Positions 1-11,699 of a stretch of 64,000 nt of DNA are shown here, piece by piece. Origin of the DNA: Inia geoffrensis (lineage: Eukaryota; Chordata; Mammalia; Artiodactyla; Iniidae); assembly GCA_036417435.1 (NCBI GenBank), contig CM070904.1, positions 16,536,835 to 16,600,834 of the forward strand, written 5' to 3'. The first letter of the stretch is position 1, and each line of letters opens with the position of its first letter. Under the pieces are notes generated by a model that saw nothing but the letters and a program-made list of their open reading frames with translations, was not told the origin of the DNA and did not search any database. The translations under genes and the position numbers were made by a program.

Positions 1-530
1 TCCAGCAGATGATTTTAGATTTGCAAATGTCTCTCCTTTACATATAGTCTTGAAACTTTTCAAAGTACTGTTATTTTGCTGGGTCTCAGAGCAAGTAAAA
101 CCACATGCCAGTCATTTGGAGGGGAGTCTTAATTTCCTACAATACTTTGGGACTCTTGAACATCAGCCTCATTGGTTATCTAAGCCAGAAGGTTTAGGGC
201 TCATCTCTTTGGTGTAGATCCCAGGGATTGGGATGCCTGATGTGGGACACCAATCCCTTTGCTCCTCTGGGAGAAGTGCCCATCTGATAAGATCCCTCCC
301 TATCATGTGCCCACTATGCTGGGGCATTGGATTTTGGTGAGAATGTTTCTCAGCTCCTCCTACCCCTGTCAATGTTGTCCTTTTCATCCTTCATTGTGGA
401 AAAGGTGTTTGGCTAGTTCTCAGGTTCCTTTGAGAGGGAATTGATCCAAATGTAGTTGTGCATTTGTTGTGTCTGTGGAAGGAGGTTACTTCAGGCTCTC
501 TTTATGCCACCATCTTGAACTACTTCCTGA
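1..530 (-). repeat. probable L1 5'-UTR-like remnant
   Basis: This stretch is more GC-rich than what follows it. At its right end, read on the minus strand, it starts with a gttcaagatgg motif like the start of mammalian L1 5' untranslated regions. The phrases about 'gatgtgggacacc' and 'ggaggttacttcagg' resemble the antisense of cetartiodactyl L1 5' ends from memory. Short overlapping reading frames at 169-444 lie inside it on both strands and look incidental. The family call is uncertain; it could be another old repeat. Confidence 0.3.
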
Positions 531-2205
531 ATTCTCAGGTTTTAGAATTCTAAGGTGCTGTTTTTTTAATGTTAGCTTATATTTTACTGTTCTTGTCTCT
601 CATTTGTACTCTTTTGCATAGATTATTTTTATCATGTCTTGAAAAGTATACTTGCTTTTAAAATTCTGCTTTTGGTTATTTAAATTTATTTCTTTCTATG
701 GTTAATTTTGAAAATAGAAAGGTATTAACATTAAGGTCTCTCCTTAAATAATGTAAGGACATGATAATACTTAATTTTAATCAGTAATATATGCTGGTTT
801 ACATTGCAGTTTAATGCCCAGCTTTTTACTTTGTATTATTACTAATCTTAAAAATCAATAATTACTAAAGATATTTACAATTTTGTTTTTTTGTAACTGT
901 GGCAGAAACTGGACTCTTTTTTAACAAACCTTGTTTTTCTTACGTGTGCACAGAAGTAGGTTTCATTCCCAAGTTATGTGTACTAATGAGAGTTATGACA
1001 AATAGAATGGATATGGATATGATAGAAGCATTTCAGGTATGGTCACAAAAAGCTTCATGTGATTCACCAGTCTTGACCTTTTCCTATCATCCAACAGATT
1101 ACAGAAGATCCAACAGAAAGTTCTGAGCTCCTACTACATGAAGTCACAGACAGAAGGTCACTCACCAGTCACCTGCATTCATCTGTTTGTGAGCCAGAAA
1201 CAAACTTATATGTATTAAGCCACTAAGATTTGGGGGTCCCACCCTTGCCCTGCCCTGACTTATGACAACATTACTTATTATTAGGTATATGATTCAGAGG
1301 TTTCAGTGGTTACCAACCATCCTAACCACCGCCTTCCAACCATCCAAAGGAACTCTGGTACCTTTGATATGGAATTTTTAATTATGTTTTAACCTTGTGT
1401 TGACTTGAAAACTTCTTTGAAGAACATTATTTATTATTAGTAACTGAGAGGTATGTTTCTTTATATTTATATATATAATACTTTATATATATATAATACT
1501 TTTTATATGAGTGAAATCTGATTGAATATGTACCTTTTGGTGATATTTTTCATACATCTAAACTATCACATTCTCTTCAGTGTAGATGCTTTTGCTTTTT
1601 CGAAAAGTAATCATCTGGTTTTATCTAGAATAAAATGTACTTAGAAATCCAGGAAGAGGTAAGCAGAGAAGTTGTAGGTTAGCGTGGGGAGACAACTAGC
1701 ACGGTGATTAAACATACTTCTTTGAATTAACACATACTCCAGCTTCTCATTCCCATCCACCCTTTGGCCTGCCCAAACCTCCAGATATTCTGTAAGGAAT
1801 ATTGGTTCTTGTCCGACTACTGCTTCATTTCCATTTCATTTTAGAAAGATTTTATTATATTTTGTTCTGCTATAAACTTATTGAAATATCTTGTGCAACT
1901 CATATCTCATCTGTTTTAGATCTTTTTGGTAAAAAAATTAAATTCAATCTTAATGTAATTTTAGTGGACTTTTACCAGGGAGAAGAGAAAAATAATTGTT
2001 GTGTCTGAACTGGAAGCTTTCTTGTTATTCTTAGCCTGCAAAAGTAGTTTAATCCTTTTTCTACCTGCTCGTTACCATTGCAAATATTTAAATATATATA
2101 TTTTTTAGAAATAGATTGCCACTGACCTTTTCCTCTCTCATCTCTTTTAAAAAATTGTCTAATTGAATTGGCCCTTTTAATAAAGGAATTTAAAAGTCTG
2201 AACCA
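531..2205. other. AT-rich intergenic DNA, no gene seen
   Basis: No coding region is supported. About 1190-1290 holds a short piece resembling the 3' end of a MaLR LTR (the phrase taagccactaagatttgggg). A (TA)-rich patch lies near 1463-1500. The rest looks unique. Confidence 0.5.
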
Positions 2206-2423
2206 GGGCTTCCCTGGTGGCGCAGTGGTTGAGAGTCTGCCTACCGATGCAGGGGACACAGGTACGTGCCCCGGTCTGTTAAGATCCCACATGCCACGGA
2301 GCTGCTGTGCCCGTGATCCATGGCCGCTGAGCCTGCATGTCTGGAGCCTGTGCTCTGCAACGGGAGAGGCCACAACAGTGAGAGGCCTGCGTACAGCAAA
2401 AAAAAAAAAAAAAAAAAAAAAAG
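2206..2423 (+). mobile_element. CHR-type tRNA-derived SINE
   Basis: The element starts gggcttccctggtggcgcag, has an A-box-like head and a degraded B box (ggtacgtgcccc), and ends in a 20+ base poly-A tail. It is flanked by the 14 bp target-site duplication aaaagtctgaacca at 2192-2205 and 2420-2433. The intact duplication and long A tail show L1-mediated insertion that is not very old. The reading frames across it are not genes. Confidence 0.93.
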
Positions 2424-2433
2424 TCTGAACCAA

Positions 2434-3564
2434 TTATTTAAAGTAATTTTATATGTCTTTGATTTTTGGCTATTTGAAAAGTTTATAAGTATTGCTTTTA
2501 ATACCCTTTTGGCTGTTACTCTCTTATTAACACAAGAATGTTATTCAAGAATTGCATTATTTGGTTTATTTTTGAGCACTTGCATTTATAAGGTTTTGCT
2601 TGTTTACCTTTCTGTCATAACTGAAGTTTGACTGAGTTATAACTCTTAAAATATATCACATTTTTTTCCTTCACATCTCTGCAGCTTGTAATCCTTTGTA
2701 ATTCCTTTGTAATTTACCATGGACAAAGTTAAGATTTAACTTCATTTCTCTTCTTCAACAGACTAGTGAGTAATCCTTTATGTATAAGCATCTTACACTT
2801 CTAGCTTAAAATGACTGGTAGGGCATCACTTTTATTAGTTTTGTTAAGTTTCAGTGAGCATTTATTATTTTGAAACTTCTTATAAGGAACACTTAGTATC
2901 TACTGCACTGAACCCTCACATTTGGCCTCCATGTAAATTATACTCTTCCTTGATATTTTGAAATCTTTGTCATTTCATGAATTGCACAAAATTTTCAAAT
3001 TTGTCCTTTACTTAATCTTTTGGATAATCTATACAATTTAGCTTTTCCAGTGTCGAAAAAATTCATTTTTGTGGCTTCTGTGTCTCTAAATTTTGTTCTT
3101 TCCTATGATTTTACCTTTCTCATGTCTACTGGAAATACTTTTATGTAAGCTATGTCCTCTTGGTTCTCTCTGAGGGCAAAAATCAGAGATATTTTCTAAT
3201 GTTTTCTTCTCAATCCTCATGCAAATACCCTTTTAAGGATATAATTAGAATAATTCATGGATTCTGTGGTCTTTCCCTGTGTTAAGAAATTTTCCATAGT
3301 TTAATCATTCTCACTGAAGGAAATAACTGTTTAGAGTTGATTTATCATGCTTTGGAAGTGGACTTGGATTTAATAAAATATTAGTTTTCATTCTTTCCAA
3401 GGTAATTCACAATGGGTCACAGATCTAGGTTCTGAATATTTGCGGATTTTGCTCTAAAGAGGAATAAGGAAAATTGGAAAGTGCCCAGAGTTTATGATTG
3501 TTTTTCTATTAATCCAATGCTATTATGATGGCTATTAGCACAGATGCTTCCAGATTTTGCTATT
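2434..3564. other. intergenic DNA, nothing recognised
   Basis: AT-rich unique-looking sequence. No reading frame over about 100 codons with a recognisable product and no clear repeat was seen. Confidence 0.4.
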
Positions 3565-3576
3565 TGGTAGGTTTTT

Positions 3577-3787
3577 TGTTTGTTTGTTTGTTTTTGCGGT
3601 ACGTGGGCCTCTCACTGTTGTGGCCTCTCCCGTTGCAGAGCGCAGGCTCCGGACGCGCAGGTTCAGCGGCCACGGCTCACGGGCCCAGCCGCTTTGCAGC
3701 ATGTGGCATCCTCCCGGACCGGAGCACGAACCCGTGTCCCCTGTATCGGCAGGAGGACTCTCAACCACTGCACCACCAGGGAAGCCC
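3577..3787 (-). mobile_element. CHR-type tRNA-derived SINE
   Basis: Antisense copy: a (TTTG)n-rich tail comes first, then the SINE body, ending ccaccagggaagccc. The 12 bp target-site duplication tggtaggttttt is at 3565-3576 and 3788-3799. The A tail has diversified into a TTTG repeat. Confidence 0.93.
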
Positions 3788-3799
3788 TGGTAGGTTTTT

Positions 3800-5239
3800 A
3801 TGTGTAGATTTTGATGACAATTCAAGTTTTTAAATATGTGTATATTTTACATGTATATATTAATACACATAATGATATTTATTTATATATGTGCATTTAA
3901 ATTTTAAAATATATATATTAAGATATACATTAATATATATTAATTTATTAAATGTGCTAGGGTAAATGGAGTGAAACATCCAAATATCCATAAACATGTG
4001 GTCATCTCACCTGAAAATTACATTTAAAAAAATGTATAATAAATGATATCAGTTTGTTACAGAGAGCTCACAAATAATTATTAGCACAGCCCTGAGCATA
4101 GTGATGGAAGACATTTGCCTAGCAATAATAAGCCTGGAAAAAGAGCTCTGAATATTTTTTGAAGATACATGCTGAATAAATGGGAAATTGCGCTCATTTG
4201 TGATGTGAGGCTCCATGTATTTTTTCTGTTAATAAAGGTATCCAAATTCAAAATGTGTTGGAATGGTTGGATCAATGTTAATTTCTGTGGGGGTTAATAT
4301 GCGAATTACCAGTTTCAGAATTATGGTAAATAAGGACTATTCATGTTTAGAAATTTAAAAATAAACACATTTAAAAATTTAAAAACATACAGTAAGTATG
4401 TGAATTGATGAAAACAGTTTGTTAAGCTCTCTGATGGCAGGGTTTTCTATTTTGTCTGTATAATTCAGGGCCTAATAAGAAAGCTTATATGTATATATTA
4501 ATTGTTGAGTTATTACATTTACTAAGATCAGTATGAAAGTAATAGCATAAAAATCATGTGCTTTGGTGTCAGGTTGATTTGGTTTAGAATTAGTTTAGAT
4601 TTGGTTAAAAAATACCATGCAGAACATACTGGAAGAAATAATGAAAAGAAAAGAAGAAAAACATTGGCTGTATCTCCTAGTGATTTGTCCTGACTTTGAA
4701 AGTTTCATGTTAGCCTAGCCTGTCACTTTGGAATACAGGGCTCATTTTAATATCAATCACTCTGTCAGTGTTCCAGAATGAATTTACACGCTGCAAATAG
4801 GTATCTAGTTTCTATTCTATTGAAGTTAGAAATTATATTTTCAAAATCTGTGGACATAGGGTTCTGTCCTCATATATGCATTACACAACATCTAACTTGT
4901 ATGTCAAATTATGTAACAACATACTGGAAAATATTTGCTAGCAATCATTCTGCAGTGTTCAGGATAATGTGATTTTTAAGCTTCAGACAGTTTGTATTAT
5001 TCTTAGATCACACCCATTTAAAAAAAATGTTGGAAAAATGATAACTATGTGGTAATACCAGAATAGTAAAAAAAAAAAAAAAAAAAGAATAAAATCTGAA
5101 ATCTGGTTCCTTGGTAGGAGAGATAAATTTTTAAAAAGAACTTATTTGTTTCCCAGTATATTTTAAATGGGGGAACATAAATAAAATGTCAATTTTTAGT
5201 GCCAATTAATCCTCAGTGAATGGCACAATAGTCATATCT

Positions 5240-5273
<34 letters not shown>

Positions 5274-6911
5274 ACACATACACACATCATTTGTGAAATA
5301 AAGATAACTAGAATCTAATATGCAAACATAAAAATTACAGTTCAGTCTTTCCTATCTCTTTACTGATGAAGTTAGTTTTGACAGAGTTGAAGTTAGGGAA
5401 GAAATGGAGAGGGAGCTCTTGAGAAAGAGATGAGAACAAAGACAAATTTAAGTTGGGGCATCTTACATAACTCTAAAATATTCCTTAAGGGTCTAGATAG
5501 AATATTGTCCAGAGTTGCTAATAATAAGGTTTCTTCCATGGCGTGTGTGTTGAGGGAAATGGTTTGGTTCTCTTCTAGCATTATATTAGACCCAGAGATA
5601 CGTAAACTTAGATTAATCTATGGTAATCCCTCATTGTTAGAACAAGTAAGAGACTTAACTTATGGGTCTCAACCCTTAGCCTCCTAACCACTACATTGTC
5701 ATTTGGGATACTTGGTAACCTAAAAGAACTGCTTAATGATATACAATCCCCTCATCCCATGATGCTTTGATTGCTGTTCCCAAAACACATGCATACAGGC
5801 TCTTTGCATTTTCTGAGTTTCACCGCCAAAGGGGAAATAGAAATGGAATACAGAAAAATGAAGAATTTTAATTCTTTAAAATCTTAGATAGTTCTTACCA
5901 TGATGATCTTGGATATGGAGTTCCTATTTGTTAGTGGATTTGACTAATCTTACTTAAAATAAATAATTAAATAATTTTCTTGATAACGTGGATTAAAATT
6001 CCTGAATATTTGATTTTTTTCCCCTTAACATTCTGGGCTTCATACAGTCAACCTTAAAGCAAATAAAAAGCAATGAATAAATCTGTCCTTAACCTAGGAT
6101 TAGGTTACATTTGTTTCTTGAGGACTTTTTGCAAAATTTTAGTACAAGGAGGACTCAGTTTTTTGGAATGCATTTTAGATTTAAAATATAATACTTTAAA
6201 AAAGAAACTATGGGATTCTTTTAAGAAAAAGAGATCGCCAGAATTCTTCCTGCCAAAACGCAATTGGAAATTTTCCTTTATATCTCTTTATATTATTTTA
6301 TTTTATTTTATTTTTCTAATTTCTGTCTTCTCCCTTGGTTTCCCCATATAGACCATGTCGACTTTCCAAAGGAATGCAAATATTTGTTTCTTCCTCCAGA
6401 TCTTACTAAGACTTATTCAGCAGCAGGACAGGAATGAACATGGAGACTGTGGTTTAGAACAAAATTCCAGAGCCTGGACAGATCTGGATGGAATGTTGAG
6501 CACAAAAGATCCAGCAGGAATGAGGTTAGGTGTGGGAAAATCTCCTCAGACAGAGTCAGGCAGGTTATAAAGATGTGGGAGGGCAGTTTCTGGAGTTGTG
6601 AGAAAGAACAAGCATAGCACTGTGTCCAGGAAGTCATCAGGATTCATTCTAACTCCTGGGCAGAGCCAGGAGGCTCTAAGTGCTCCTGGATATCCCTCAG
6701 GGATGGCTACGGAAATGCTCGGGGTTATTTTTGCAGCTAGATGGCGAGACCGTGCCTAAAGTTTCAACTGACTTTTCTGACGATTAGGGGCAAATAGACC
6801 TCCCTGTAGGTTCTTAGAAAATAAGAGCAAGGTTGGATTGTAAAATAACATTTAGCTCAGTAAAAACTACACAATAATAACACTACCCTCAAACACACTT
6901 ATCTCTGTCCC
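3800..6911. other. AT-rich intergenic DNA with simple repeats
   Basis: Contains TA-rich stretches near 3838-3960, an 18 bp A run at 5070-5087 and a TTTTA repeat near 6290-6315. No supported gene. A small MIR-like piece may lie near 4540-4610, but it is too weak to call. Confidence 0.45.
5240..5286. repeat. (CA)n microsatellite
   Basis: About 47 bp of CA dinucleotides with a few G and T interruptions. Confidence 0.95.
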
Positions 6912-6927
6912 CCACTAACCTCTTTTA

Positions 6928-7117
6928 TTTATTTATTTATTTTTTCTGTACGCGGGCCTCTCACTGCTGTGGCCCCTCCCACTGCGGAGCGCAGGCTCCA
7001 GGCGCGCAGGCTCAGCGGCCATGGCTCACGGGCACAGCCGCTCCGCGGCATGTGGGATCTTCCCGGACCGGGGCACGAACCCGTGTCCCCTGCAACCACT
7101 GCGCCACCAGGGAAGCA
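6928..7117 (-). mobile_element. CHR-type SINE with internal deletion
   Basis: Antisense CHR copy with a TTTA-rich tail. Between 'tgtcccctgc' and 'aaccactgcgcc' about 17 bp present in the sister copies are missing, next to the A-box region. The target-site duplication ccactaacctctttta (16 bp) is at 6912-6927 and 7118-7133. Confidence 0.92.
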
Positions 7118-7133
7118 CCACTAACCTCTTTTA

Positions 7134-9505
7134 ATGGGCTTAGTTTATGAATAGATTTCTCATATGCCTTCTTTTATCATTTGTATTATTTTCTGGTTTT
7201 CAGTTTCTGCCTCCACACTTGTCCTTTACCCATTCTCTCTTGTCCTTCCTCTTCTCAGATGATGACTATCACAACTCTTGATCACAGATATTTAGGTATT
7301 TTAAATGTCAAGATATCTGAGAAACAACAGAAAAATAGAATAATTCAGGTAGATATTGTTAACTTATCTTCTCCAGGGAGCTGGCCTTGGCGGGGATATT
7401 CGCAGGGTTTTCATGTTTATTTCATTTCCTCTTCAAACTGAGGAGCTAGATATCCAGAGTGAGGGAGGCTATGGAACTTTTCAGATTGGCTTGCTAAAGC
7501 CAGGAATGGCTGGCGATCACTTAAATGCTAAGACATATGTGCATTAATTTTTTGTTTTTTTCTCTTAATGAATTTATATAAATGAAGATGTTTTGTTGCA
7601 TTGCAAAGCATAGGGATAATTATAATTTAATAGTATCACAGTCCAGTTCAAGGGGAATCCTGAAGTTGTAACAGACCTCTTTTATATTTTTTCATTATAA
7701 AATTACGGCTTATTGCATAAAATTGTGGAAATATAAAAATTTAGAAGATGAAAAGTTTTAATGTGTTTCTCTCTGAAAGATAATAGTTTTCTGAAATTCC
7801 TAATATTTTTTTACATACTTCTGCATTATAAAATTATCCATATATAGCTCCAGCACCTGTGAGTTCTTTGTCTTTTTGGAAGTATCCCAAACTTTAATTT
7901 TTAATTAAAAAGGCTCAGGTTCACCATCCTACTTGCAATCTGGTGTCCTTCCCAAGATGCCTAAACATTTCTAGATGTGCTTGTGTTCACGGTTCATTCA
8001 AGTTCCGCTGTACTCCCATTACTGTGTTCTTTCCTGCAGTTGTTAGTTTTTCCTTCTCTGCATTCTTCCACGTATGATCTCTAACCTGTGCATCGCTCCC
8101 CAGTGCACCTCTAACAAAGGTCTGCTGTGGGTGGCCTTTTCAAAGAAGGCTTGGAGAAGACAGAGGGAGAGGTCAGAGCACTGGCTAAGTGAGACGAATT
8201 GTTAAAGTCTCTCTCCCTGGTCCTCTGTCCTTAGCAATATAAACAAGCAACAAAATATAAGAAATCAGTTGTTGTTTTTTTAACTTGATCAACTTGATTT
8301 TCTTGGAAATGGTTCTTCTGTCTTTTTATCCCACCTTAACACTTTATTGACACCTAGAGTTTCCTTATTGCCAAATACATCAGGAAATATAGAGCACTGG
8401 CCCAGATAGTAAGAATATTCTTGAAAAAAAATGAACTTATATTCCATTCACCTATAATAATAGTAAATGAATTGATATGAGCAAAATCTGAAAAGTAATT
8501 ATTAATTAAAATTACTGTTGGCAGCCTAGGTGATTAAATGACAAGATGTAATTGGTCATCAAATAAAGTTTTTCACAATCCATTTCTTCTTTGACTCATT
8601 TCTTCAAAGAGTCAGAGAGAAACTGTACTGATAAGTATGTAAATAATAGTAAAAACAAATTAACAACAAACCTGTGGAACCTACGGGGACCAAAGGTGGA
8701 AGATGAAATTGACATTCACTTCCTTTCCTTCAGCCCCTAGAGTAATTCTATTCCTTCTGAAGGATGACTTTCTAGATCACAGAATTTAATGTTATTTAGC
8801 TTGGTTTAAACCTCTTCCTGGATGAAATTGATTAACTCTTGATGTCTTGAAATAGAAGGCCCTCATCATATGTCATACAGCTCTCTTTTTTTACCTGCCT
8901 AATACACCTCTAGGATAAACTCGTCTTGCTGGTATGATTTCTGTATAACTAGGATATGGGACATATTTCTTAATTACACATGTAAATATGTGTGTACTAG
9001 CTCAGAATTTAGTGGGGAAGGCAGTATCTGGATAAAGATATCTTGAAAGGAGCTCCTAAAATCATTCAAGAGCTGAGTGGGGACCCAAGGTATTATAGAC
9101 TTAGGGGAAATTCATGCAAAAAAGAAAAACAAAACTGTTAGGGAATCAATATGGTTAATATGGGTGAATCAAAAGTTGTGTGGACAATTAGAAGATAAAG
9201 GAGGTAGCTCTCACCCTTGATGGGCCTTTCATGTGCACCTTGAGGCAAGTCTCAGTGCAGTCAGGCTCCTTGTAAAGAGACAAGTGTGAAGCAAATACCT
9301 CTATGAACCCCACGTCTAGGAACTCTGGGTCTTACCTCTGTCAAGACACTATGGTTCCTTAAACAGTCCACAATACTTTTACCTGCAAGCTTTGCACATC
9401 CTATTTCTTTTCTTGCAATGACCTTTCTCCCTTCATTCATATGAAAAAAATTCTATATAAAGTACCCCAAACAGCTCAAATCCTTTCTACTCTGTCAAGC
9501 CTATC
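7134..9505. other. intergenic DNA, nothing recognised
   Basis: Unique-looking AT-rich sequence with no recognisable gene or clear repeat. Short reading frames at 7181-7547 show no domain or signal. Confidence 0.4.
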
Positions 9506-9955
9506 TGCATTAGTTTCCTACAGATGCCATAACAAAGTACCACAAACAGGGTGACTTAAAAAAACAGAAATTTATTTGTCTCATAGTTCCAGAGGCTAAG
9601 TCTAAAATCAAGGTATCAGCAGGATCACCCTCCCTCCACAGGTTCAAGGGGAGAGTGCTTCCTTGTTTCTTCCAGTTTCTGGGCACTTCTCACATCCCTT
9701 GGCTTGTAGCAGTGTAACTCCAATCTCTGCCTCTGTCTTCACATGACGTCTCCCGTCTGTGTGCATCTGTGCTTCTGTGTCTCCATGTGTCTCATTATAA
9801 GGACACCAGTGATTAGGTTTAGAGCTCACTCTAATCCAATATGACTTTAACTTGCATCTTAATTGCATCTGTAGAGACACTGTTTTCAAATAAGATGACA
9901 TTCAACAGGTTCCAGGTAGTAATGAATTGAGGGGGAACACTATTCGATACAGTAT
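9506..9955 (-). mobile_element. MaLR (MLT1-like) solo LTR
   Basis: The antisense shows the familiar MaLR order: ccataacaaagtaccacaaac, then gtgacttaaa, an aaatttattt block (antisense of the AATAAA polyadenylation signal), 'ataaggacaccagt', and an end resembling the LTR 5' terminus. About 450 bp long with no internal sequence next to it, so a solo LTR. Subfamily assigned from memory. Confidence 0.75.
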
Positions 9956-9989
9956 ATCTTTTATCAAAGTTTGCCAGCTTCTATGGAAG

Positions 9990-10205
9990 AATTGCTTACT
10001 CTTTCCTTTGTGTTACAGCAGTGCTTAGTATAAACCTATTTTCATAATTATTACATTGTATCACAATTTCTTGTTCTTTCCTCCCTACCAGCTTGACAGT
10101 TCCTTAAATACAGACTGTATCAATATATATTATTTATCTTTGTATCCCTAGTACTCCACATAGCATCTAGTTCACAGCTGATGTCAAATACATTTTTAAT
10201 TGATT
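9990..10205 (+). repeat. L2 LINE 3' fragment
   Basis: Shows the L2 3'-end order: 'cttgacagttccttaaatac', 'tatctttgtatccctagtac', 'catagcatctag' and an 'aaatacat' end. Strongly diverged. Confidence 0.65.
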
Positions 10206-10719
10206 GCAAATAAGTTCTTGAAGTCTGCAAAAATAAAGTTCACAATGTACTCTCACCCTATAAAGGATCATTATTACTTATAGCTACTCCAATATATCCT
10301 ATAAAATATAAGCACATTTTTCAGTGCATTATCAGTTCGGCAGTAATGATATTTCCACCTCTCTCTCATTTATATCTTCATATGTAGCACTTCTTATTCC
10401 TGCAACATTAGGAAATAAGCTATGCTTTATAAGTTATTTTCCCCCCAAAGGAAATCAGTATATCTTCTGAATGAAAAATAGTATTCCTTGTTTACGCTTC
10501 TCTTTTGAGAAACTACTAAAATGGTTCTAAAATAATTATATCCATCCCACTATGTTAAACAAAGGATACTAACCCTTGTTTAATGTGCTCTTAATACTCA
10601 GGGCCTTTATTAAGAGCATAGCTATTTTACTGAGCTGAAATAAAATGATACACTAAGAACTTTAAAATATATGTACGTTTGTTAGCTTCACATGTTAAAA
10701 TAATAAACACTGATATAGA

Positions 10720-10920
10720 CCTAACTATGTGTTAAAGTTTTAAACACTTTTTATCATTTAATCTTCACAACACAAGGATAAAGTTGGCCCTATTAATCCC
10801 ATTTCTCAGACTAGGAAACTGAGGCATAAAGTTATAAGTGATTTGCCCAAGGTCATGCAGCTAGTAAATGGCAGAACAAGGATTTTAAACAGTATTATAG
10901 TACTAGAATTAGCACTTTAA
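10720..10920 (-). repeat. MIR SINE
   Basis: Contains the antisense MIR core: 'catttaatcttcacaac', 'aggaaactgaggca', 'ttgcccaaggtcatgcagct' and 'agtaaatggcagaac'. One of the best preserved MIR copies in the window. Confidence 0.88.
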
Positions 10921-11648
10921 TAATTAAGCAACATCGCCTTTGTCTGCTTTCCACCAGGCAGCTGGTTCTTACTTTGACTTCCCTCTTTCACATAAAACCT
11001 GACCTTCCCTCATCATTTACTGCTTCTGTTTGTCAATGTGATTGTACACCAGGGGAAAATCAGGATAGCAAGACCTGGAAAGCCCATGACTGTGCACTTT
11101 TGCTGGCTTTTGTGTATGTGTAACGTGTGTCACACCACATCTTGCCCAGCACACTCCTGGGATGGAAGCCTTGTATTTTCCTGGCACCAACCTCTTTCTT
11201 TATTTTCATAGGCAAATGGACTGTTACTCAATTTGCTAAATTTCGTATAAAATTCCTGAACGTTTTTTTTAATTCAAGGCATTATAAAGAAGATAAAGGA
11301 TGCATAGAGATGACTAGTGAATATAAACTTTAGGAGCAAGAGTGAAGCCTGGTTTTAAAGAAGGGGATGGGGGTGAGGTTAGAGAGAGATGAAAATAGGT
11401 TGGATGTGGAGGGATGGTACTGAAAGTGGTTCTACTGCTAATTGGAGAGGAATCAGAAACTATAAAATGCATTCCTTTTTACAATTTCTTTGCAGGTTTC
11501 ACTGCCTCACTTTAGTTTTGTTTTCTAATCTCAGTTCATCAGCCCTTCTTTGATTGCCCAGTCAAAAAATTAATTAGTACATTTATTCACATGCAATTCT
11601 GAAAGGACAGTAAGAGAGACTGAGAAAGAGAGAGAGAGATGGAGAGAC

Positions 11649-11699
<51 letters not shown>

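Noticed and set aside
2206..2290. tRNA gene in the SINE heads
   Set aside because: The A and B boxes are those of a tRNA-derived SINE; no cloverleaf with intact acceptor stem was seen.
2168..2433. Repeated Gly-Asp-Thr/Arg-Arg-Leu-Ser-Gly-His-Gly reading frames, also at 3535, 23866, 24540, 49149, 51769, 52949 and 61113
   Set aside because: All are the CHR SINE read in different frames; their similarity reflects the SINE, not a gene family.
5240..5286. CRISPR-like spacing of short repeats in the CA tracts
   Set aside because: Simple dinucleotide microsatellites without spacers, in mammalian DNA.
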